The notes under the pieces: model-generated
The model's input: the letters and a program-made list of their open reading frames with translations, nothing else
What the model was told of the DNA's origin: nothing
Databases searched by the model: none
Source of the DNA: Pseudomonas asiatica
GTDB taxonomy: Bacteria > Pseudomonadota > Gammaproteobacteria > Pseudomonadales > Pseudomonadaceae
Length of the DNA: 64,000 bases
Assembly: GCF_009932335.1 (NCBI RefSeq)
Contig: NZ_BLJF01000002.1
Location: forward strand, 186,001 to 250,000
Direction of reading: 5' to 3'
Shown: in pieces, positions 25,493-37,288 of the stretch
Position numbering within the stretch: position 1 is the first letter of the stretch
How the letters are laid out: each line of letters begins with the position of its first letter
Translations under genes and position numbers: made by a program

Positions 25493-27430
25493 ATGCGTAT
25501 CTGGCGTAAAAGCATCCAGTGGCAGTTGATCTCCAGCATGGGCGCAGCCCTGCTGGCGAGCATCCTGGTGGTGGTCATCATTTTCACGGTGGCGCTAAAC
25601 CGTCTCACCGAACGCTACCTGGTCGATACCGCGCTGCCCGCCAGCATCGAGGCCATCCGCAACGACATCGAGCGCATGCTCGGCCAGCCGCTGGTGGCGG
25701 CGGCAGATATTGCCGGCAACACCCTGCTGCGCGACTGGCTTGCCGCCGGTGAAGACCCCGCCCATGCCGCTTCATTCATCGAATACCTGACCGCCGCCAA
25801 GCAGCGCAACCGGGCCTTCACCACTTTGTTCGTTTCGACCGAAACCGGCCACTACTACAACGAGAATGGCATGGACCGTACCCTCAGCCGCGGCAACCCC
25901 AAGGACAAATGGTTCTACGGCTACATCGACAGCGGTGCCGAACGCCTGATCAACATCGACATCGACGGTGCCACCGGCGAGCTCGCGCTGTTCATCGACT
26001 ATCGTGTGGAAAAGAATGGCCAACTGGTCGGTGTGGCCGGTATGGGCCTGCGCATGACCGAACTGTCGAAGCTGATCCATGACTTCAAATTTGGCGAGCA
26101 CGGGAAGGTGTTCCTGGTGCGTAACGATGGCCTGATCCAGGTTCATCCGGACGCTGCCTTCAGCGGCAAACGCCAGCTCACCGAACAGCTCGGCGCGGAT
26201 GCCGCCAAGGTGCTGATGACTGGCGGCGAAGGCCTGCGCAGCAGCCGCTTCAGCCGTGACGGCGAAAGCTACCTGGCGCTCGGACTGCCCCTTCGCGACC
26301 TCAACTGGACCCTGGTGGCCGAGGTGCCCGAGGAGGAAATCTACGCGCCAATGCACCAGGCGGTATGGCTGACCAGCCTGATCGGTGGTGCCGTGGCCCT
26401 GGTGTCGCTGCTGCTGGTGGTGCTGCTGGCGCGTGGCCTGGTGCGGCCGATCCGCCGCGTGACAGCGGCGCTGGTGCAGATTGGCAGCGGCGCGGGTGAC
26501 CTCAGCCACCGGCTGGACGATTCACGCCAGGACGAACTGGGCGACCTGGCGCGTGGTTTCAACCGCTTCCTCGACAGCCAGCGCCGGTTGATCGGCGAGG
26601 TATTGCACACTTCCGAGCGGCTGCACCTGGCGGTCGAGCAGGTGACACAGGTGGTGGACAACACCGCCGAGCGTTCCGGGCGCCAGCAGGAAATGACCGA
26701 AATGGTCGCTACCGCCGTGCACGAAATGGGTTTGACCGTGCAGGACATTGCCCGCAATGCCGGTGATGCGGCCCAGGCCTCGCAGTCGGCGAGGGACGAA
26801 GCCCTGCAGGCGCGTGAAGTGGTGCAACGCTCGATCCGTGGTATCGAGGGGATGTCGGGTGATATCGGCAAGGCGGCCGATGCAGTCAGCCAGCTGGCCG
26901 AGGAAGTAGCTTCGATCGACGAAGTTCTTGCGGTTATCCGTAGTATTTCCGAGCAAACCAACCTGCTGGCGCTGAATGCCGCCATCGAGGCGGCCAGGGC
27001 AGGGGAGATGGGCCGTGGGTTTGCCGTGGTGGCCGATGAGGTGCGTACCTTGGCCCGGCGCACGCAGCTGTCCACCGACGAAGTGCAGCAGATGATCCAG
27101 CGCTTGAAGCAGGGCGCGGGTTCGGCTGTGAGTTCGATGCAGGCTGGGCAGCAGGCGACGGGTAGCGGGGTGGAGTCGAGCCAGCGCACCGGAGCGTCAT
27201 TGGGGGCGATCACTGACCAGGTCGAGCACATCAGCGACATGAACCATCAGGTAGCTACTGCGACCGAAGAGCAGTCGGCGGTGACCGAGGAGATCAATCG
27301 TACGGTGCAGGGGATTTCCGACCTGGCGCGGGAGACCGCGGCGGAGGTGCAGGGCTGTCGTGAAGAGTGCCAGGCGCTGCGTGGCTTGGCGGATGACCTG
27401 GCGCGGCAGATGGGTGGGTTCAGGCTTTAG
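25493..27430 (+). CDS. mcpH: Methyl-accepting chemoreceptor with dCache domain, likely McpH
   Basis: 645-residue inner-membrane chemoreceptor. TM1 spans about 12-35. A double-Cache periplasmic domain spans about 36-285 ([20 protein letters not shown] in the first lobe). TM2 spans about 290-312, followed by HAMP and a signalling domain with the invariant tip [20 protein letters not shown]. There is no CheR pentapeptide. GGGGAG precedes the ATG. In P. putida the receptor at this position, between gbc genes and ltaE, is McpH, which senses metabolisable purines. The identification rests on location and architecture. Confidence 0.8.
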   Translation: MRIWRKSIQWQLISSMGAALLASILVVVIIFTVALNRLTERYLVDTALPASIEAIRNDIERMLGQPLVAAADIAGNTLLRDWLAAGEDPAHAASFIEYLTAAKQRNRAFTTLFVSTETGHYYNENGMDRTLSRGNPKDKWFYGYIDSGAERLINIDIDGATGELALFIDYRVEKNGQLVGVAGMGLRMTELSKLIHDFKFGEHGKVFLVRNDGLIQVHPDAAFSGKRQLTEQLGADAAKVLMTGGEGLRSSRFSRDGESYLALGLPLRDLNWTLVAEVPEEEIYAPMHQAVWLTSLIGGAVALVSLLLVVLLARGLVRPIRRVTAALVQIGSGAGDLSHRLDDSRQDELGDLARGFNRFLDSQRRLIGEVLHTSERLHLAVEQVTQVVDNTAERSGRQQEMTEMVATAVHEMGLTVQDIARNAGDAAQASQSARDEALQAREVVQRSIRGIEGMSGDIGKAADAVSQLAEEVASIDEVLAVIRSISEQTNLLALNAAIEAARAGEMGRGFAVVADEVRTLARRTQLSTDEVQQMIQRLKQGAGSAVSSMQAGQQATGSGVESSQRTGASLGAITDQVEHISDMNHQVATATEEQSAVTEEINRTVQGISDLARETAAEVQGCREECQALRGLADDLARQMGGFRL

Positions 27431-27435
27431 ATCAG

Positions 27436-27467
27436 GGCTTCTTCGCGGGCTTGCCCGCTCCCACAGG
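27436..27467. repeat. Single REP copy
   Basis: GGCTTCTTCGCGGGCTTGCC continuing into CGCTCCCACAGG just after the chemoreceptor stop. Confidence 0.8.
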
Positions 27468-27572
27468 TACTGCACAGCTCTCGACGGCTGCGATGTTCCT
27501 GTGGGAGATTGCCCAACCCTTTGGGCTGCGCTGTCGCGCAGAGAACCAATATCGCTCGTCTGACGCGTCCTT

Positions 27573-27666
27573 TGTAGGAGCAGCCTTGTGCTGCGAAGAG
27601 GCCGGTACAGCCAATAGACAGGCTTTGTCAGCCCCGGCCTCTTCGCAGCACAAGGCTGCTCCTACA
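27573..27666. repeat. REP inverted pair, GCAGCC class
   Basis: TGTAGGAGCAGCCTTGTGCT and its inverted copy ending AAGGCTGCTCCTACA flank 40 nt. A further partial REP (GAGCGGGCATGCCCGCGAAT) lies at 27709-27728. The gap 27431-27733 holds nothing else I can identify. Confidence 0.88.
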
Positions 27667-27733
27667 GGGCCTCGCCGAACCAATGAGTCATGTGTTGCTC
27701 TATGAGAGCGGGCATGCCCGCGAATGCGGGCTG

Positions 27734-28774
27734 TCAGGCGCCGATGATGCTGCGGATATCCGCCGCCAGCTCGCGCACCCGCTCTTGCTCGGTATCCCAC
27801 GAGCACATGAACCGCGCCCCGCCGCTACCAATGAAGGTATAGAACCGCCACCCCTTGGCGCGCAGTGCGTCGATCGCGTGCTCTGGCATCTGCAGAAACA
27901 CCCCGTTGGCCTCGACCGGGAACATCAGCTCCACCCCCGGCAAGTCACTCACCAGCGAGGCGAGCAACTGCGCGCAATGGTTGGCATGCGTGCCATGGCG
28001 AAGCCAGGCGCCATCTTCCAGCAGGCCCACCCAAGGCGCCGACAGGAAGCGCATCTTCGATGCCAGTTGCCCGGCCTGCTTGCAGCGGTAGTCGAAGTCC
28101 TCGGCCAGTTGGCGGTTGAAGAACAGGATCGCCTCGCCCACCGCCATGCCGTTCTTGGTGCCGCCAAAGCACAGTACATCGACACCGGCCTTCCAGGTCA
28201 GCTCTGCCGGGCTGCAGCCCAGGAACGAGCAGGCATTGCTGAAGCGTGCGCCGTCCATGTGCAGGTTCAGCCCCAGCTCCTTGCAGGTGGCGCTGATCGC
28301 CTTCAGCTCGTCGGGGCGATAGACGGTGCCCACCTCGGTGGCCTGGGTAATGGTCACCACCCGTGGCTTGGGGTAGTGGATGTCCTGACGCTTCAGCGCC
28401 ACTTCGCGGATCGACTGTGGTGTCAGCTTGCCGTTGACGCTGGGCGCGGTCAGCAGCTTGGAGCCGTTGGAGAAGAACTCTGGCGCACCGCACTCGTCGG
28501 TTTCGACGTGGGCGGTCTCGGAGCAGATCACGCTGTGGTAGCTCTGGCACAGCGAGGCCAGGGCCAGGGAGTTGGCGGCGGTGCCGTTGAAGGCGAAGAA
28601 CACCTCGCAGTCGGTTTCGAACAGCTTGCGGAAGTATTCCGCGGCGCGTTCGGTCCACTGGTCGTCGCCGTAGGCGCGGTCGTGGCCATGGTTGGCCTTT
28701 TCCATCGCTGCCCAGGCTTCGGGGCAGATGCCGGAATAGTTGTCGCTGGCGAATTGTTGGCTCTTATCTGTCAT
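27734..28774 (-). CDS. ltaE: Low-specificity L-threonine aldolase
   Basis: 346-residue fold-type I PLP enzyme that cleaves L-threonine and L-allo-threonine to glycine and acetaldehyde. The PLP lysine lies in DVLCFGGTKNGMAVGE near residue 207. HMDGARFSNA and the N-terminal DNYSGICPEAW match the Pseudomonas enzymes. In this neighbourhood it connects threonine with the glycine pool produced by sarcosine oxidation. Read leftward and flanked by REP repeats on both sides. Confidence 0.92.
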   Translation of the reverse strand: MTDKSQQFASDNYSGICPEAWAAMEKANHGHDRAYGDDQWTERAAEYFRKLFETDCEVFFAFNGTAANSLALASLCQSYHSVICSETAHVETDECGAPEFFSNGSKLLTAPSVNGKLTPQSIREVALKRQDIHYPKPRVVTITQATEVGTVYRPDELKAISATCKELGLNLHMDGARFSNACSFLGCSPAELTWKAGVDVLCFGGTKNGMAVGEAILFFNRQLAEDFDYRCKQAGQLASKMRFLSAPWVGLLEDGAWLRHGTHANHCAQLLASLVSDLPGVELMFPVEANGVFLQMPEHAIDALRAKGWRFYTFIGSGGARFMCSWDTEQERVRELAADIRSIIGA

Positions 28775-28876
28775 GACACTGTCCTGTGAACGACGCAGAA
28801 CAGCACTCTAAACCATCGATTCAGCAGTTGCCTATACAAGCGGTGCATCGGCTGATTTCAGCGGTGCCTGTACTGG

Positions 28877-28968
28877 GCCTATCGCCGGCAAGCTGGCTCC
28901 CACAGGTACTCCACAGGGCTTGAGAGCAATGTCATTCCTGTGGGAGCCGGCTTGCCGGCGATGAGGCC
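28877..28968. repeat. REP inverted pair, GCCGGC class
   Basis: ATCGCCGGCAAGCTGGCTCC and its inverted copy CCTGTGGGAGCCGGCTTGCC. It occupies the gap between the divergent ltaE and glyA, whose remaining part should hold the glyA-sox promoter (28969-29112); no operator was recognised there. Confidence 0.9.
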
Positions 28969-29112
28969 AGAGAGGCCAGTGCAAAACGAATGTCGTAAAC
29001 GCGCCATTGCAAGGCGTGCGCAGGCATCTGACCCGCCCCGGCCAGTCATAACATCGCCACAAAGGGCCACAGTGCCCCACGACAAAAAACGATCGCTGCC
29101 GGGAGATACACG

Positions 29113-30366
<1,254 letters not shown>

Positions 30367-30381
30367 GTGGAGTCACACACC

Positions 30382-31632
30382 ATGCAACGTTACTCGGGCT
30401 TCGGCCTTTTCAAGCACTCCCTCAGCCACCACGAGAACTGGCAGCGCATGTGGCGCACGCCAACCCCTAAAAAGGTCTACGACGTGGTTATCGTCGGCGG
30501 TGGCGGCCATGGCCTGGCCACGGCCTACTACCTGGCCAAAGAACACGGCATCACCAACGTTGCCGTGATCGAGAAGGGTTACCTGGGCGGCGGCAACACC
30601 GCCCGTAACACCACCATCGTGCGTTCCAACTACCTGTGGGACGAGTCGGCGCACCTGTATGAGCACGCCATGAAGCTGTGGGAGGGCCTGTCCCAGGACC
30701 TCAACTACAACGTGATGTTCTCCCAGCGCGGTGTGTACAACCTGTGCCACACCCTGCAGGACATGCGTGACTCCGAGCGCCGGGTCAGCGCCAACCGCCT
30801 GAACGGCGTGGATGGCGAGCTGCTCAACACCGCCCAGGTCGCGGCCGAGATCCCGTACCTGGATTGCTCGAAGAACACCCGCTACCCGATCCTTGGTGCC
30901 ACCGTGCAGCGCCGTGGCGGCGTGGCCCGTCACGACGCCGTGGCCTGGGGCTTCGCCCGTGCCGCCGACGCCCTGGGCGTGGACCTGATCCAGCAGACCG
31001 AAGTGATCGGCTTCCGCAAGGAAAACGGCGCGGTCATCGGTGTGGAAACCAACAAAGGCTTCATCGGCGCCAAGCGCGTCGGCGTGGTCACCGCCGGTAA
31101 CTCCGGGCACATGGCCAAGCTGGCCGGCTTCCGCCTGCCGCTGGAATCGCACCCGCTGCAAGCACTGGTATCCGAGCCGATCAAGCCGATCATCGACAGC
31201 GTGATCATGTCCAACGCCGTGCACGGCTACATCAGCCAGTCCGACAAGGGCGACCTGGTGATCGGTGCCGGTATCGACGGCTGGGTCGGCTACGGCCAGC
31301 GCGGTTCGTACCCGGTGATCGAGCATACCCTGCAGGCCATCGTCGAGATGTTCCCCAACCTCTCGCGCGTGCGCATGAACCGCCAGTGGGGCGGCATCGT
31401 CGATACCTCGCCGGACGCTTGCCCGATCATCACCAAGACCCCGGTCAAGAACATGTTCTTCAACTGCGGTTGGGGTACTGGCGGCTTCAAGGCGACCCCG
31501 GGTTCGGGCAACGTCTTCGCCGCGAGCCTGGCCAAGGGCGAAATGCACCCACTGGCCGCGCCGTTCTCCATGGACCGTTTCTACAACGGCGCACTGATCG
31601 ACGAACACGGCGCCGCCGCCGTCGCCCACTAA
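30382..31632 (+). CDS. soxB: Sarcosine oxidase beta subunit
   Basis: 416-residue flavoprotein with FAD motif [18 protein letters not shown] near residue 37. The conserved [15 protein letters not shown] holds the histidine expected to carry covalent FMN. It oxidises sarcosine within the heterotetrameric SoxBDAG complex. I take the ATG at 30382 ([10 protein letters not shown]) with GGAG upstream; five extra residues would be added from 30367. It lies 15 nt after glyA. Confidence 0.94.
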   Translation: MQRYSGFGLFKHSLSHHENWQRMWRTPTPKKVYDVVIVGGGGHGLATAYYLAKEHGITNVAVIEKGYLGGGNTARNTTIVRSNYLWDESAHLYEHAMKLWEGLSQDLNYNVMFSQRGVYNLCHTLQDMRDSERRVSANRLNGVDGELLNTAQVAAEIPYLDCSKNTRYPILGATVQRRGGVARHDAVAWGFARAADALGVDLIQQTEVIGFRKENGAVIGVETNKGFIGAKRVGVVTAGNSGHMAKLAGFRLPLESHPLQALVSEPIKPIIDSVIMSNAVHGYISQSDKGDLVIGAGIDGWVGYGQRGSYPVIEHTLQAIVEMFPNLSRVRMNRQWGGIVDTSPDACPIITKTPVKNMFFNCGWGTGGFKATPGSGNVFAASLAKGEMHPLAAPFSMDRFYNGALIDEHGAAAVAH

Positions 31633-31646
31633 CCGGAGACACCGTC

Positions 31647-31982
31647 ATGTTGCATATTTTCTGTCCCCACTGCGGCGAGCTGCGCTCCGAAGAAGAGTTC
31701 CACGCCTCTGGCCAGGCGCACATCGCCCGCCCGCTGGATCCTAACGCCTGCTCCGACGAGGAGTGGGGTACCTACATGTTCTACCGTGACAACCCACGCG
31801 GTATTCACCACGAACTGTGGGACCACGTTGCCGGCTGCCGCCAGTATTTCAACGTCACCCGCGACACCGTGACCTACGAGATTCTGGAAACCTACAAGAT
31901 TGGCGAGAAGCCGCAAGTGACCGCCAGCGGCAAGCAGAGCGGCGCCGCGTCGACCGTCAAAGGCCAAGGGGAAAAAGTATGA
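31647..31982 (+). CDS. soxD: Sarcosine oxidase delta subunit
   Basis: 111-residue subunit. The N-terminal zinc-knuckle-like FCPHCGELRSEEEF and the C-terminal GCRQYF match the zinc-binding delta subunit of heterotetrameric sarcosine oxidase. GGAG lies eight bases before the ATG. Its TGA overlaps the soxA start. Confidence 0.93.
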   Translation: MLHIFCPHCGELRSEEEFHASGQAHIARPLDPNACSDEEWGTYMFYRDNPRGIHHELWDHVAGCRQYFNVTRDTVTYEILETYKIGEKPQVTASGKQSGAASTVKGQGEKV

Positions 31983-34900
31983 GCCAGACCTATCGCCTCG
32001 CCAGCGGCGGCCGTATCGACCGCAGCAAGGTCCTGAACTTCACTTTCAACGGCAAGACCTATCAAGGTTATGCCGGTGACAGCCTGGCCGCCGCATTGCT
32101 GGCCAACGGCGTCGACATCGTCGGCCGCAGCTTCAAGTATTCGCGCCCACGCGGCATCATCGCCGCTGGTACCGAAGAGCCGAACGCCATCCTGCAGATC
32201 GGCTCCAGCGAAGCCACCCAGATCCCCAACGTGCGTGCCACCCAGCAGGCGCTGTACGCAGGTCTTGTAGCTACCAGCACCAACGGCTGGCCGAACGTCA
32301 ACAACGACGTCATGGGCATCCTGGGCAAGGTGGGCGGCAGCATGATGCCGCCGGGCTTCTACTACAAAACCTTCATGTACCCGAAATCGTTCTGGATGAC
32401 TTACGAGAAGTACATCCGCAAAGCCGCCGGCCTTGGCCGTGCGCCGCTGCAGAACGACCCGGACAGCTACGACTACATGAACCAGCACTGCGACGTGCTG
32501 ATCGTCGGCGCCGGCCCTGCTGGCCTGGCCGCCGCACTGGCCGCTGCCCGCAGCGGTGCCCGCGTGATCCTGGCTGACGAGCAGGAAGAGTTCGGCGGCA
32601 GCCTGCTCGACACCCGCGAAACCCTCGACGGCAAGCCTGCTACCGATTGGGTCAACGCCGTGGTCAAGGAGCTGGAAAGCCTGCCGGAAGTGACCCTGCT
32701 GCCACGTGCCACGGTCAACGGCTACCACGACCATAACTTCCTGACCATCCACGAGCGCCTCACCGACCACCTCGGCGACCGCGCCCCGATCGGTCAGGTT
32801 CGCCACCGCGTGCACCGCGTGCGTGCCAAGCGCGTGGTGCTGGCTGCCGGCGCCCACGAGCGCCCGCTGGTGTACGGCAACAACGACGTGCCGGGCAACA
32901 TGCTGGCTGGTGCCGTTTCCACCTACGTACGCCGTTACGGCGTGGCCCCGGGCCGCAAGCTGGTGCTGTCGACCAACAACGACCACGCCTACCGCGCCGC
33001 GCTGGACTGGCACGACGCCGGCCTGCAAGTGGTCGCCATTGCCGACGCCCGCCACAACCCGCGTGGCTCGCTGGTTGAAGAAGCACGTGCCAAAGGCATC
33101 CGCATCCTCACCTCCAGCGCCGTGATCGAGGCCAAGGGCAGCAAGCACGTCACCGGCGCCCGTGTGGCCGCCATCGATGTGCAGGCACACAAGGTCACCA
33201 GCCCTGGCGAAACTCTCGAGTGCGACCTGATCGCCACCTCCGGCGGTTACAGCCCGATCGTGCACCTGGCTTCGCACCTGGGCGGTCGCCCGGTATGGCG
33301 TGAAGACATCCTCGGCTTCGTGCCGGGCGATGCTCCGCAGAAACGCGAATGCGTGGGTGGCATCAACGGCGTCTACGCCCTGGGCGACGTGATCGCCGAT
33401 GGCTTCGAGGGCGGCGTTCGCGCAGCCACCGAAGCGGGCTTCAAGGCCACCGTTGGCAGCCTGCCGAAAACCGTTGCACGCAAGGAAGAGGCCACTGTGG
33501 CGCTGTTCCAGGTGCCGCACGACAAAGGCACTGCCCGTGCACCCAAGCAGTTCGTTGACCAGCAGAACGACGTCACCGCAGCCGCCATCGAACTGGCCAC
33601 CCGCGAAGGCTTCGAGTCGGTCGAGCACGTGAAACGCTACACCGCGCTGGGCTTCGGTACCGACCAGGGCAAACTGGGCAACATCAACGGCCTGGCCATT
33701 GCCGCCCGTTCGATCGGCATCACCATCCCGGAAATGGGCACCACCATGTTCCGTCCCAACTACACGCCGGTTACCTTCGGCGCGGTAGCGGGCCGTCACT
33801 GTGGTCACCTGTTCGAGCCCGTACGCTTCACCGCCCTGCATGCCTGGCACGTGAAGAACGGCGCCGAGTTCGAAGATGTCGGCCAGTGGAAGCGCCCATG
33901 GTACTTCCCGAAAGCCGGTGAAGACATCCACGCCGCCGTGGCCCGTGAATGCAAGGCCGTGCGCGACAGCGTGGGCCTGCTGGACGCCTCGACCCTGGGC
34001 AAGATCGACATCCAGGGCCCGGACGCGCGTGAGTTCCTCAACCGCATCTACACCAACGCCTGGACCAAGCTCGACGTGGGCAAGGCCCGCTATGGCCTGA
34101 TGTGCAAGGAAGACGGCATGGTCTTCGACGACGGCGTAACCGCCTGCGTCGGCGACAACCACTTCATCATGACCACCACCACTGGTGGCGCCGCCCGCGT
34201 GCTGCAGTGGATGGAGCTGTACCACCAGACCGAATGGCCGGAACTGAAGGTGTACTTCACCTCGGTCACCGACCACTGGGCCACCATGACCCTGTCCGGC
34301 CCGAACAGCCGCAAGCTGCTCAGCGAGCTGACCGACATCGACATGGACAAGGAAGCCTTCCCGTTCATGACCTGGAAAGAAGGCAACGTCGGCGGCGTAC
34401 CGGCCCGGGTGTTCCGTATCTCGTTCACCGGCGAGCTGTCGTACGAAGTCAACGTACAGGCCAACTACGCCATGGGCGTGCTGGAACAGATCATCGAGGC
34501 AGGCAAGAAGTACAACCTGACCCCGTACGGCACCGAGACCATGCACGTACTGCGTGCCGAGAAGGGCTTCATCATCGTTGGCCAGGACACTGACGGCTCA
34601 ATGACCCCGGATGACCTGAACATGAGCTGGTGCGTGGGCCGCAACAAGCCGTATTCGTGGATCGGCCTGCGTGGCATGAACCGCGAAGACTGCGTGCGCG
34701 AAAACCGCAAGCAGCTGGTGGGCCTGAAGCCGGTCGACCCGACCAAGTGGCTGCCGGAAGGCGCCCAGCTGGTGTTCGACCCGAAACAGCCGATCCCGAT
34801 GGACATGGTTGGCCACGTCACCTCCAGCTATGCGTCCAACTCCCTGGGCTATTCGTTCGCCATGGGTGTGGTCAAAGGCGGCCTCAAGCGCATGGGCGAG

Positions 34901-34996
34901 CGCGTCTACTCGCCGCAGGCGGATGGCAGCGTGATCGAGGCGGAGATCGTGTCTTCGGTGTTCTTCGATCCGAAGGGTGAGCGGCAGAACGTTTGA
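31979..34996 (+). CDS. soxA: Sarcosine oxidase alpha subunit
   Basis: 1005-residue subunit. An N-terminal ferredoxin-like region comes first, followed by an NAD-binding Rossmann domain (VLIVGAGPAGLAAALAAARS near residue 175). The C-terminal 400 residues are a GcvT-like folate domain (from about 600; YGLMCKEDGMVFDDGV) that converts the released formaldehyde to methylene-THF. The ATG at 31979 overlaps the soxD stop. Length is as expected for the family. The product channel joins sarcosine oxidation to GlyA. Confidence 0.95.
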   Translation: MSQTYRLASGGRIDRSKVLNFTFNGKTYQGYAGDSLAAALLANGVDIVGRSFKYSRPRGIIAAGTEEPNAILQIGSSEATQIPNVRATQQALYAGLVATSTNGWPNVNNDVMGILGKVGGSMMPPGFYYKTFMYPKSFWMTYEKYIRKAAGLGRAPLQNDPDSYDYMNQHCDVLIVGAGPAGLAAALAAARSGARVILADEQEEFGGSLLDTRETLDGKPATDWVNAVVKELESLPEVTLLPRATVNGYHDHNFLTIHERLTDHLGDRAPIGQVRHRVHRVRAKRVVLAAGAHERPLVYGNNDVPGNMLAGAVSTYVRRYGVAPGRKLVLSTNNDHAYRAALDWHDAGLQVVAIADARHNPRGSLVEEARAKGIRILTSSAVIEAKGSKHVTGARVAAIDVQAHKVTSPGETLECDLIATSGGYSPIVHLASHLGGRPVWREDILGFVPGDAPQKRECVGGINGVYALGDVIADGFEGGVRAATEAGFKATVGSLPKTVARKEEATVALFQVPHDKGTARAPKQFVDQQNDVTAAAIELATREGFESVEHVKRYTALGFGTDQGKLGNINGLAIAARSIGITIPEMGTTMFRPNYTPVTFGAVAGRHCGHLFEPVRFTALHAWHVKNGAEFEDVGQWKRPWYFPKAGEDIHAAVARECKAVRDSVGLLDASTLGKIDIQGPDAREFLNRIYTNAWTKLDVGKARYGLMCKEDGMVFDDGVTACVGDNHFIMTTTTGGAARVLQWMELYHQTEWPELKVYFTSVTDHWATMTLSGPNSRKLLSELTDIDMDKEAFPFMTWKEGNVGGVPARVFRISFTGELSYEVNVQANYAMGVLEQIIEAGKKYNLTPYGTETMHVLRAEKGFIIVGQDTDGSMTPDDLNMSWCVGRNKPYSWIGLRGMNREDCVRENRKQLVGLKPVDPTKWLPEGAQLVFDPKQPIPMDMVGHVTSSYASNSLGYSFAMGVVKGGLKRMGERVYSPQADGSVIEAEIVSSVFFDPKGERQNV

Positions 34997-35021
34997 CTCC
35001 GGGCCCTGTGGGGGCAGGCCA

Positions 35022-35114
35022 GGCCCAATCGCCGGCAAGCCAGCTCCCACAGGATCGATGCAGCTTTGAAGGTTGGCGAGCTCCCTGTGGGAGCTGGCTT
35101 GCCGGCGATGAGGC
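35022..35114. repeat. REP inverted pair inside the sox operon
   Basis: ATCGCCGGCAAGCCAGCTCC and inverted GGAGCTGGCTTGCCGGCGAT between soxA and soxG. It may set a lower level of soxG-purU transcript. Confidence 0.9.
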
Positions 35115-35175
35115 CGGTAGCCCCAACACACAAGCTGCGTCGCATCGACGAACAAGAATTCAAGGCAGGTAAGAA

Positions 35176-35808
35176 ATGAGCGCTATCAACGTCTTCCAGC
35201 AAAACCCCGGCGCCGAGGCCAAGGCCCAGTCGCCACTGCACCACGCCGACCTGGCCAGCCTGGTTGGCAAAGGCCGCAAGAACGCAGGCGTGACCCTGCG
35301 TGAACGCAAGTTCCTCGGCCACCTGACCCTCCGTGGCGACGGCCACGACCCGGAATTTGCCGCCGGCGTGCACAAGGCCCTGGGCCTGGAGCTGCCAGTG
35401 GCACTGACCGTGGTCGCCAACAACGAAATGTCGCTGCAATGGATGGGGCCGGACGAGTGGCTGCTGATCGTCCCGGGGGGCCAGGAGTTTGCCGTCGAGC
35501 AGAAGCTGCGCGCGGCCCTCGAAGGCCAGCACATCCAGGTGGTCAATGTCAGCGGTGGGCAGAGCCTGCTGGAACTGCGCGGCCCGAACGTGCGCGAAGT
35601 GCTGATGAAGTCCACCAGCTATGATGTTCATCCGAACAACTTCCCGGTGGGCAAGGCAGTCGGCACTGTCTTCGCCAAGTCGCAACTGGTGATCCGCCGC
35701 ACCGCCGAAGATACCTGGGAGCTGGTGATTCGCCGCAGCTTCGCCGACTACTGGTGGCTGTGGCTGCAGGACGCTTCGGCCGAGTACGGCCTGAGCATCG
35801 AGGCTTAA
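35176..35808 (+). CDS. soxG: Sarcosine oxidase gamma subunit
   Basis: 210-residue gamma subunit. The central WMGPDEWLLIVPGG and LRGPNVREVLMKST, and C-terminal SFADYWWLWLQDAS, match the GcvT-like gamma fold of sarcosine oxidase. It is separated from soxA by a 179-nt gap with a REP pair, and is 12 nt before purU. Confidence 0.93.
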   Translation: MSAINVFQQNPGAEAKAQSPLHHADLASLVGKGRKNAGVTLRERKFLGHLTLRGDGHDPEFAAGVHKALGLELPVALTVVANNEMSLQWMGPDEWLLIVPGGQEFAVEQKLRAALEGQHIQVVNVSGGQSLLELRGPNVREVLMKSTSYDVHPNNFPVGKAVGTVFAKSQLVIRRTAEDTWELVIRRSFADYWWLWLQDASAEYGLSIEA

Positions 35809-35820
35809 GGAGAACAGAAC

Positions 35821-36678
35821 ATGAGTCGGGCACCGGATACCTGGATTCTCACCGCCGACTGCCCGAGCATGCTCGGCACCGTCGACGTGGTGACGCGTTA
35901 CCTCTTCGAGCAGCGCTGCTACGTGACGGAGCACCACTCCTTCGATGACCGGCTGTCGGGGCGTTTCTTCATTCGCGTGGAGTTCCGCCAGCCGGATGAT
36001 TTCGATGAAGCCGGCTTCCGGGCCGGCCTTGCCGAGCGCAGCGAGGCGTTCGGCATGACCTTCGAGCTGACCGCACCTAACCATCGCCCCAAGGTGGTGA
36101 TCATGGTGTCCAAGGCCGACCACTGCCTTAACGACCTGCTGTATCGCCAGCGTATCGGTCAGCTGGCCATGGACGTGGTCGCGGTGGTATCCAACCACCC
36201 TGATCTCGAACCCCTGGCACACTGGCACAAGATTCCTTACTACCACTTTGCCCTCGACCCCAAGGACAAGCCCGGGCAAGAGCGCAAGGTACTTCAGGTG
36301 ATCGAGGAAACCGGCGCCGAACTGGTGATTCTTGCGCGCTACATGCAGGTGCTGTCACCGGAGCTGTGCCGGCGCCTGGATGGTTGGGCGATCAACATTC
36401 ACCACTCGTTGCTGCCAGGGTTCAAAGGCGCCAAGCCTTATCACCAGGCGTACAACAAGGGCGTGAAGATGGTTGGCGCTACCGCGCACTACATCAACAA
36501 CGACCTGGACGAAGGCCCGATCATCGCCCAGGGTGTGGAGGTGGTCGACCACAGTCATTACCCCGAAGACCTGATTGCCAAAGGGCGCGACATCGAGTGC
36601 CTGACCCTGGCGCGAGCGGTGGGGTATCACATCGAGCGACGAGTGTTCCTCAATGCGAACAGGACTGTGGTGCTCTGA
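35821..36678 (+). CDS. purU: Formyltetrahydrofolate deformylase
   Basis: 285-residue enzyme with an N-terminal ACT domain (1-80) and a formyltransferase-fold catalytic domain. The active-site region INIHHSLLPGFKGAKPYHQA lies near residue 192, and the Asp is in DLDEGPIIAQG. It hydrolyses 10-formyl-THF to formate and THF. Placed after sox, it should regenerate free THF while betaine is degraded. AGGAG eight bases upstream supports the ATG. Confidence 0.94.
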   Translation: MSRAPDTWILTADCPSMLGTVDVVTRYLFEQRCYVTEHHSFDDRLSGRFFIRVEFRQPDDFDEAGFRAGLAERSEAFGMTFELTAPNHRPKVVIMVSKADHCLNDLLYRQRIGQLAMDVVAVVSNHPDLEPLAHWHKIPYYHFALDPKDKPGQERKVLQVIEETGAELVILARYMQVLSPELCRRLDGWAINIHHSLLPGFKGAKPYHQAYNKGVKMVGATAHYINNDLDEGPIIAQGVEVVDHSHYPEDLIAKGRDIECLTLARAVGYHIERRVFLNANRTVVL

Positions 36679-36684
36679 CCGCGT

Positions 36685-37017
36685 CTAGCTTTTATCGCGG
36701 GCATGGGCTTTCAGGGTTTCGCGGATGGCTGTAAGGAACCTCTGGCGCATGTCCGCACCCAGTTTGTTACCTGGGATTGGATCGCCGTCGCGGTCCACCC
36801 AGCCTGCTTTGAACTCGTGAAGATCCATGCCTTCGGCTTCTTCGTCGAAGTCGTAGCCTGGACCATAAGCCGCGTAATAGAAGATCTTGTCGGCGTCCAG
36901 AAAGTACCGCTGTTTGCCGAACAATGCTGCTTCGATGTCTGGGTCGAAGCCCTGCTGCCTGGCAGCCTCGACCCAGTATGGCCAGAAGGCGTCCTCGGGG
37001 CGTTCAGTATCCGTCAT
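36685..37017 (-). CDS. Small acidic hypothetical protein, 110 aa
   Basis: 110-residue acidic protein rich in aromatics (FWPYWVEAARQQGF; DKIFYYAAYGPGYDFDEEAE). GGAG seven bases upstream supports the ATG at 37017. Only six bases separate its stop from that of purU, which it faces. No family recognised. The gap to fdhA (37018-37288) contains the fdhA promoter region but no motif I can name. Confidence 0.65.
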   Translation of the reverse strand: MTDTERPEDAFWPYWVEAARQQGFDPDIEAALFGKQRYFLDADKIFYYAAYGPGYDFDEEAEGMDLHEFKAGWVDRDGDPIPGNKLGADMRQRFLTAIRETLKAHARDKS

Positions 37018-37288
37018 GGTGGTTCTCCAGTTTGATAGACGATGGGTTACTGCATCCCTATCGAATCACTCGGTCGCCAACGTATTGCGGTAGATATTCA
37101 TCGCCCCGGGCATGCGCGCGACCACCACCTGGCCGATTGCCGTTCAGAGGTATTTGCCTGTCGTTTCCAGTCAGCGCATCCGTCCCCATCAGGCCCACAA
37201 TTCCCTGCATTCCAGTAACACATGCCGCCCACGGATGGCGGCGCGTTCAACCACCGCTGCATAAATATAAATCAAGCGAGGTAAGAGC

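Noticed and set aside
31892..34546. An 884-codon open frame antisense to soxA
   Set aside because: Shadow of soxA for the same reasons.
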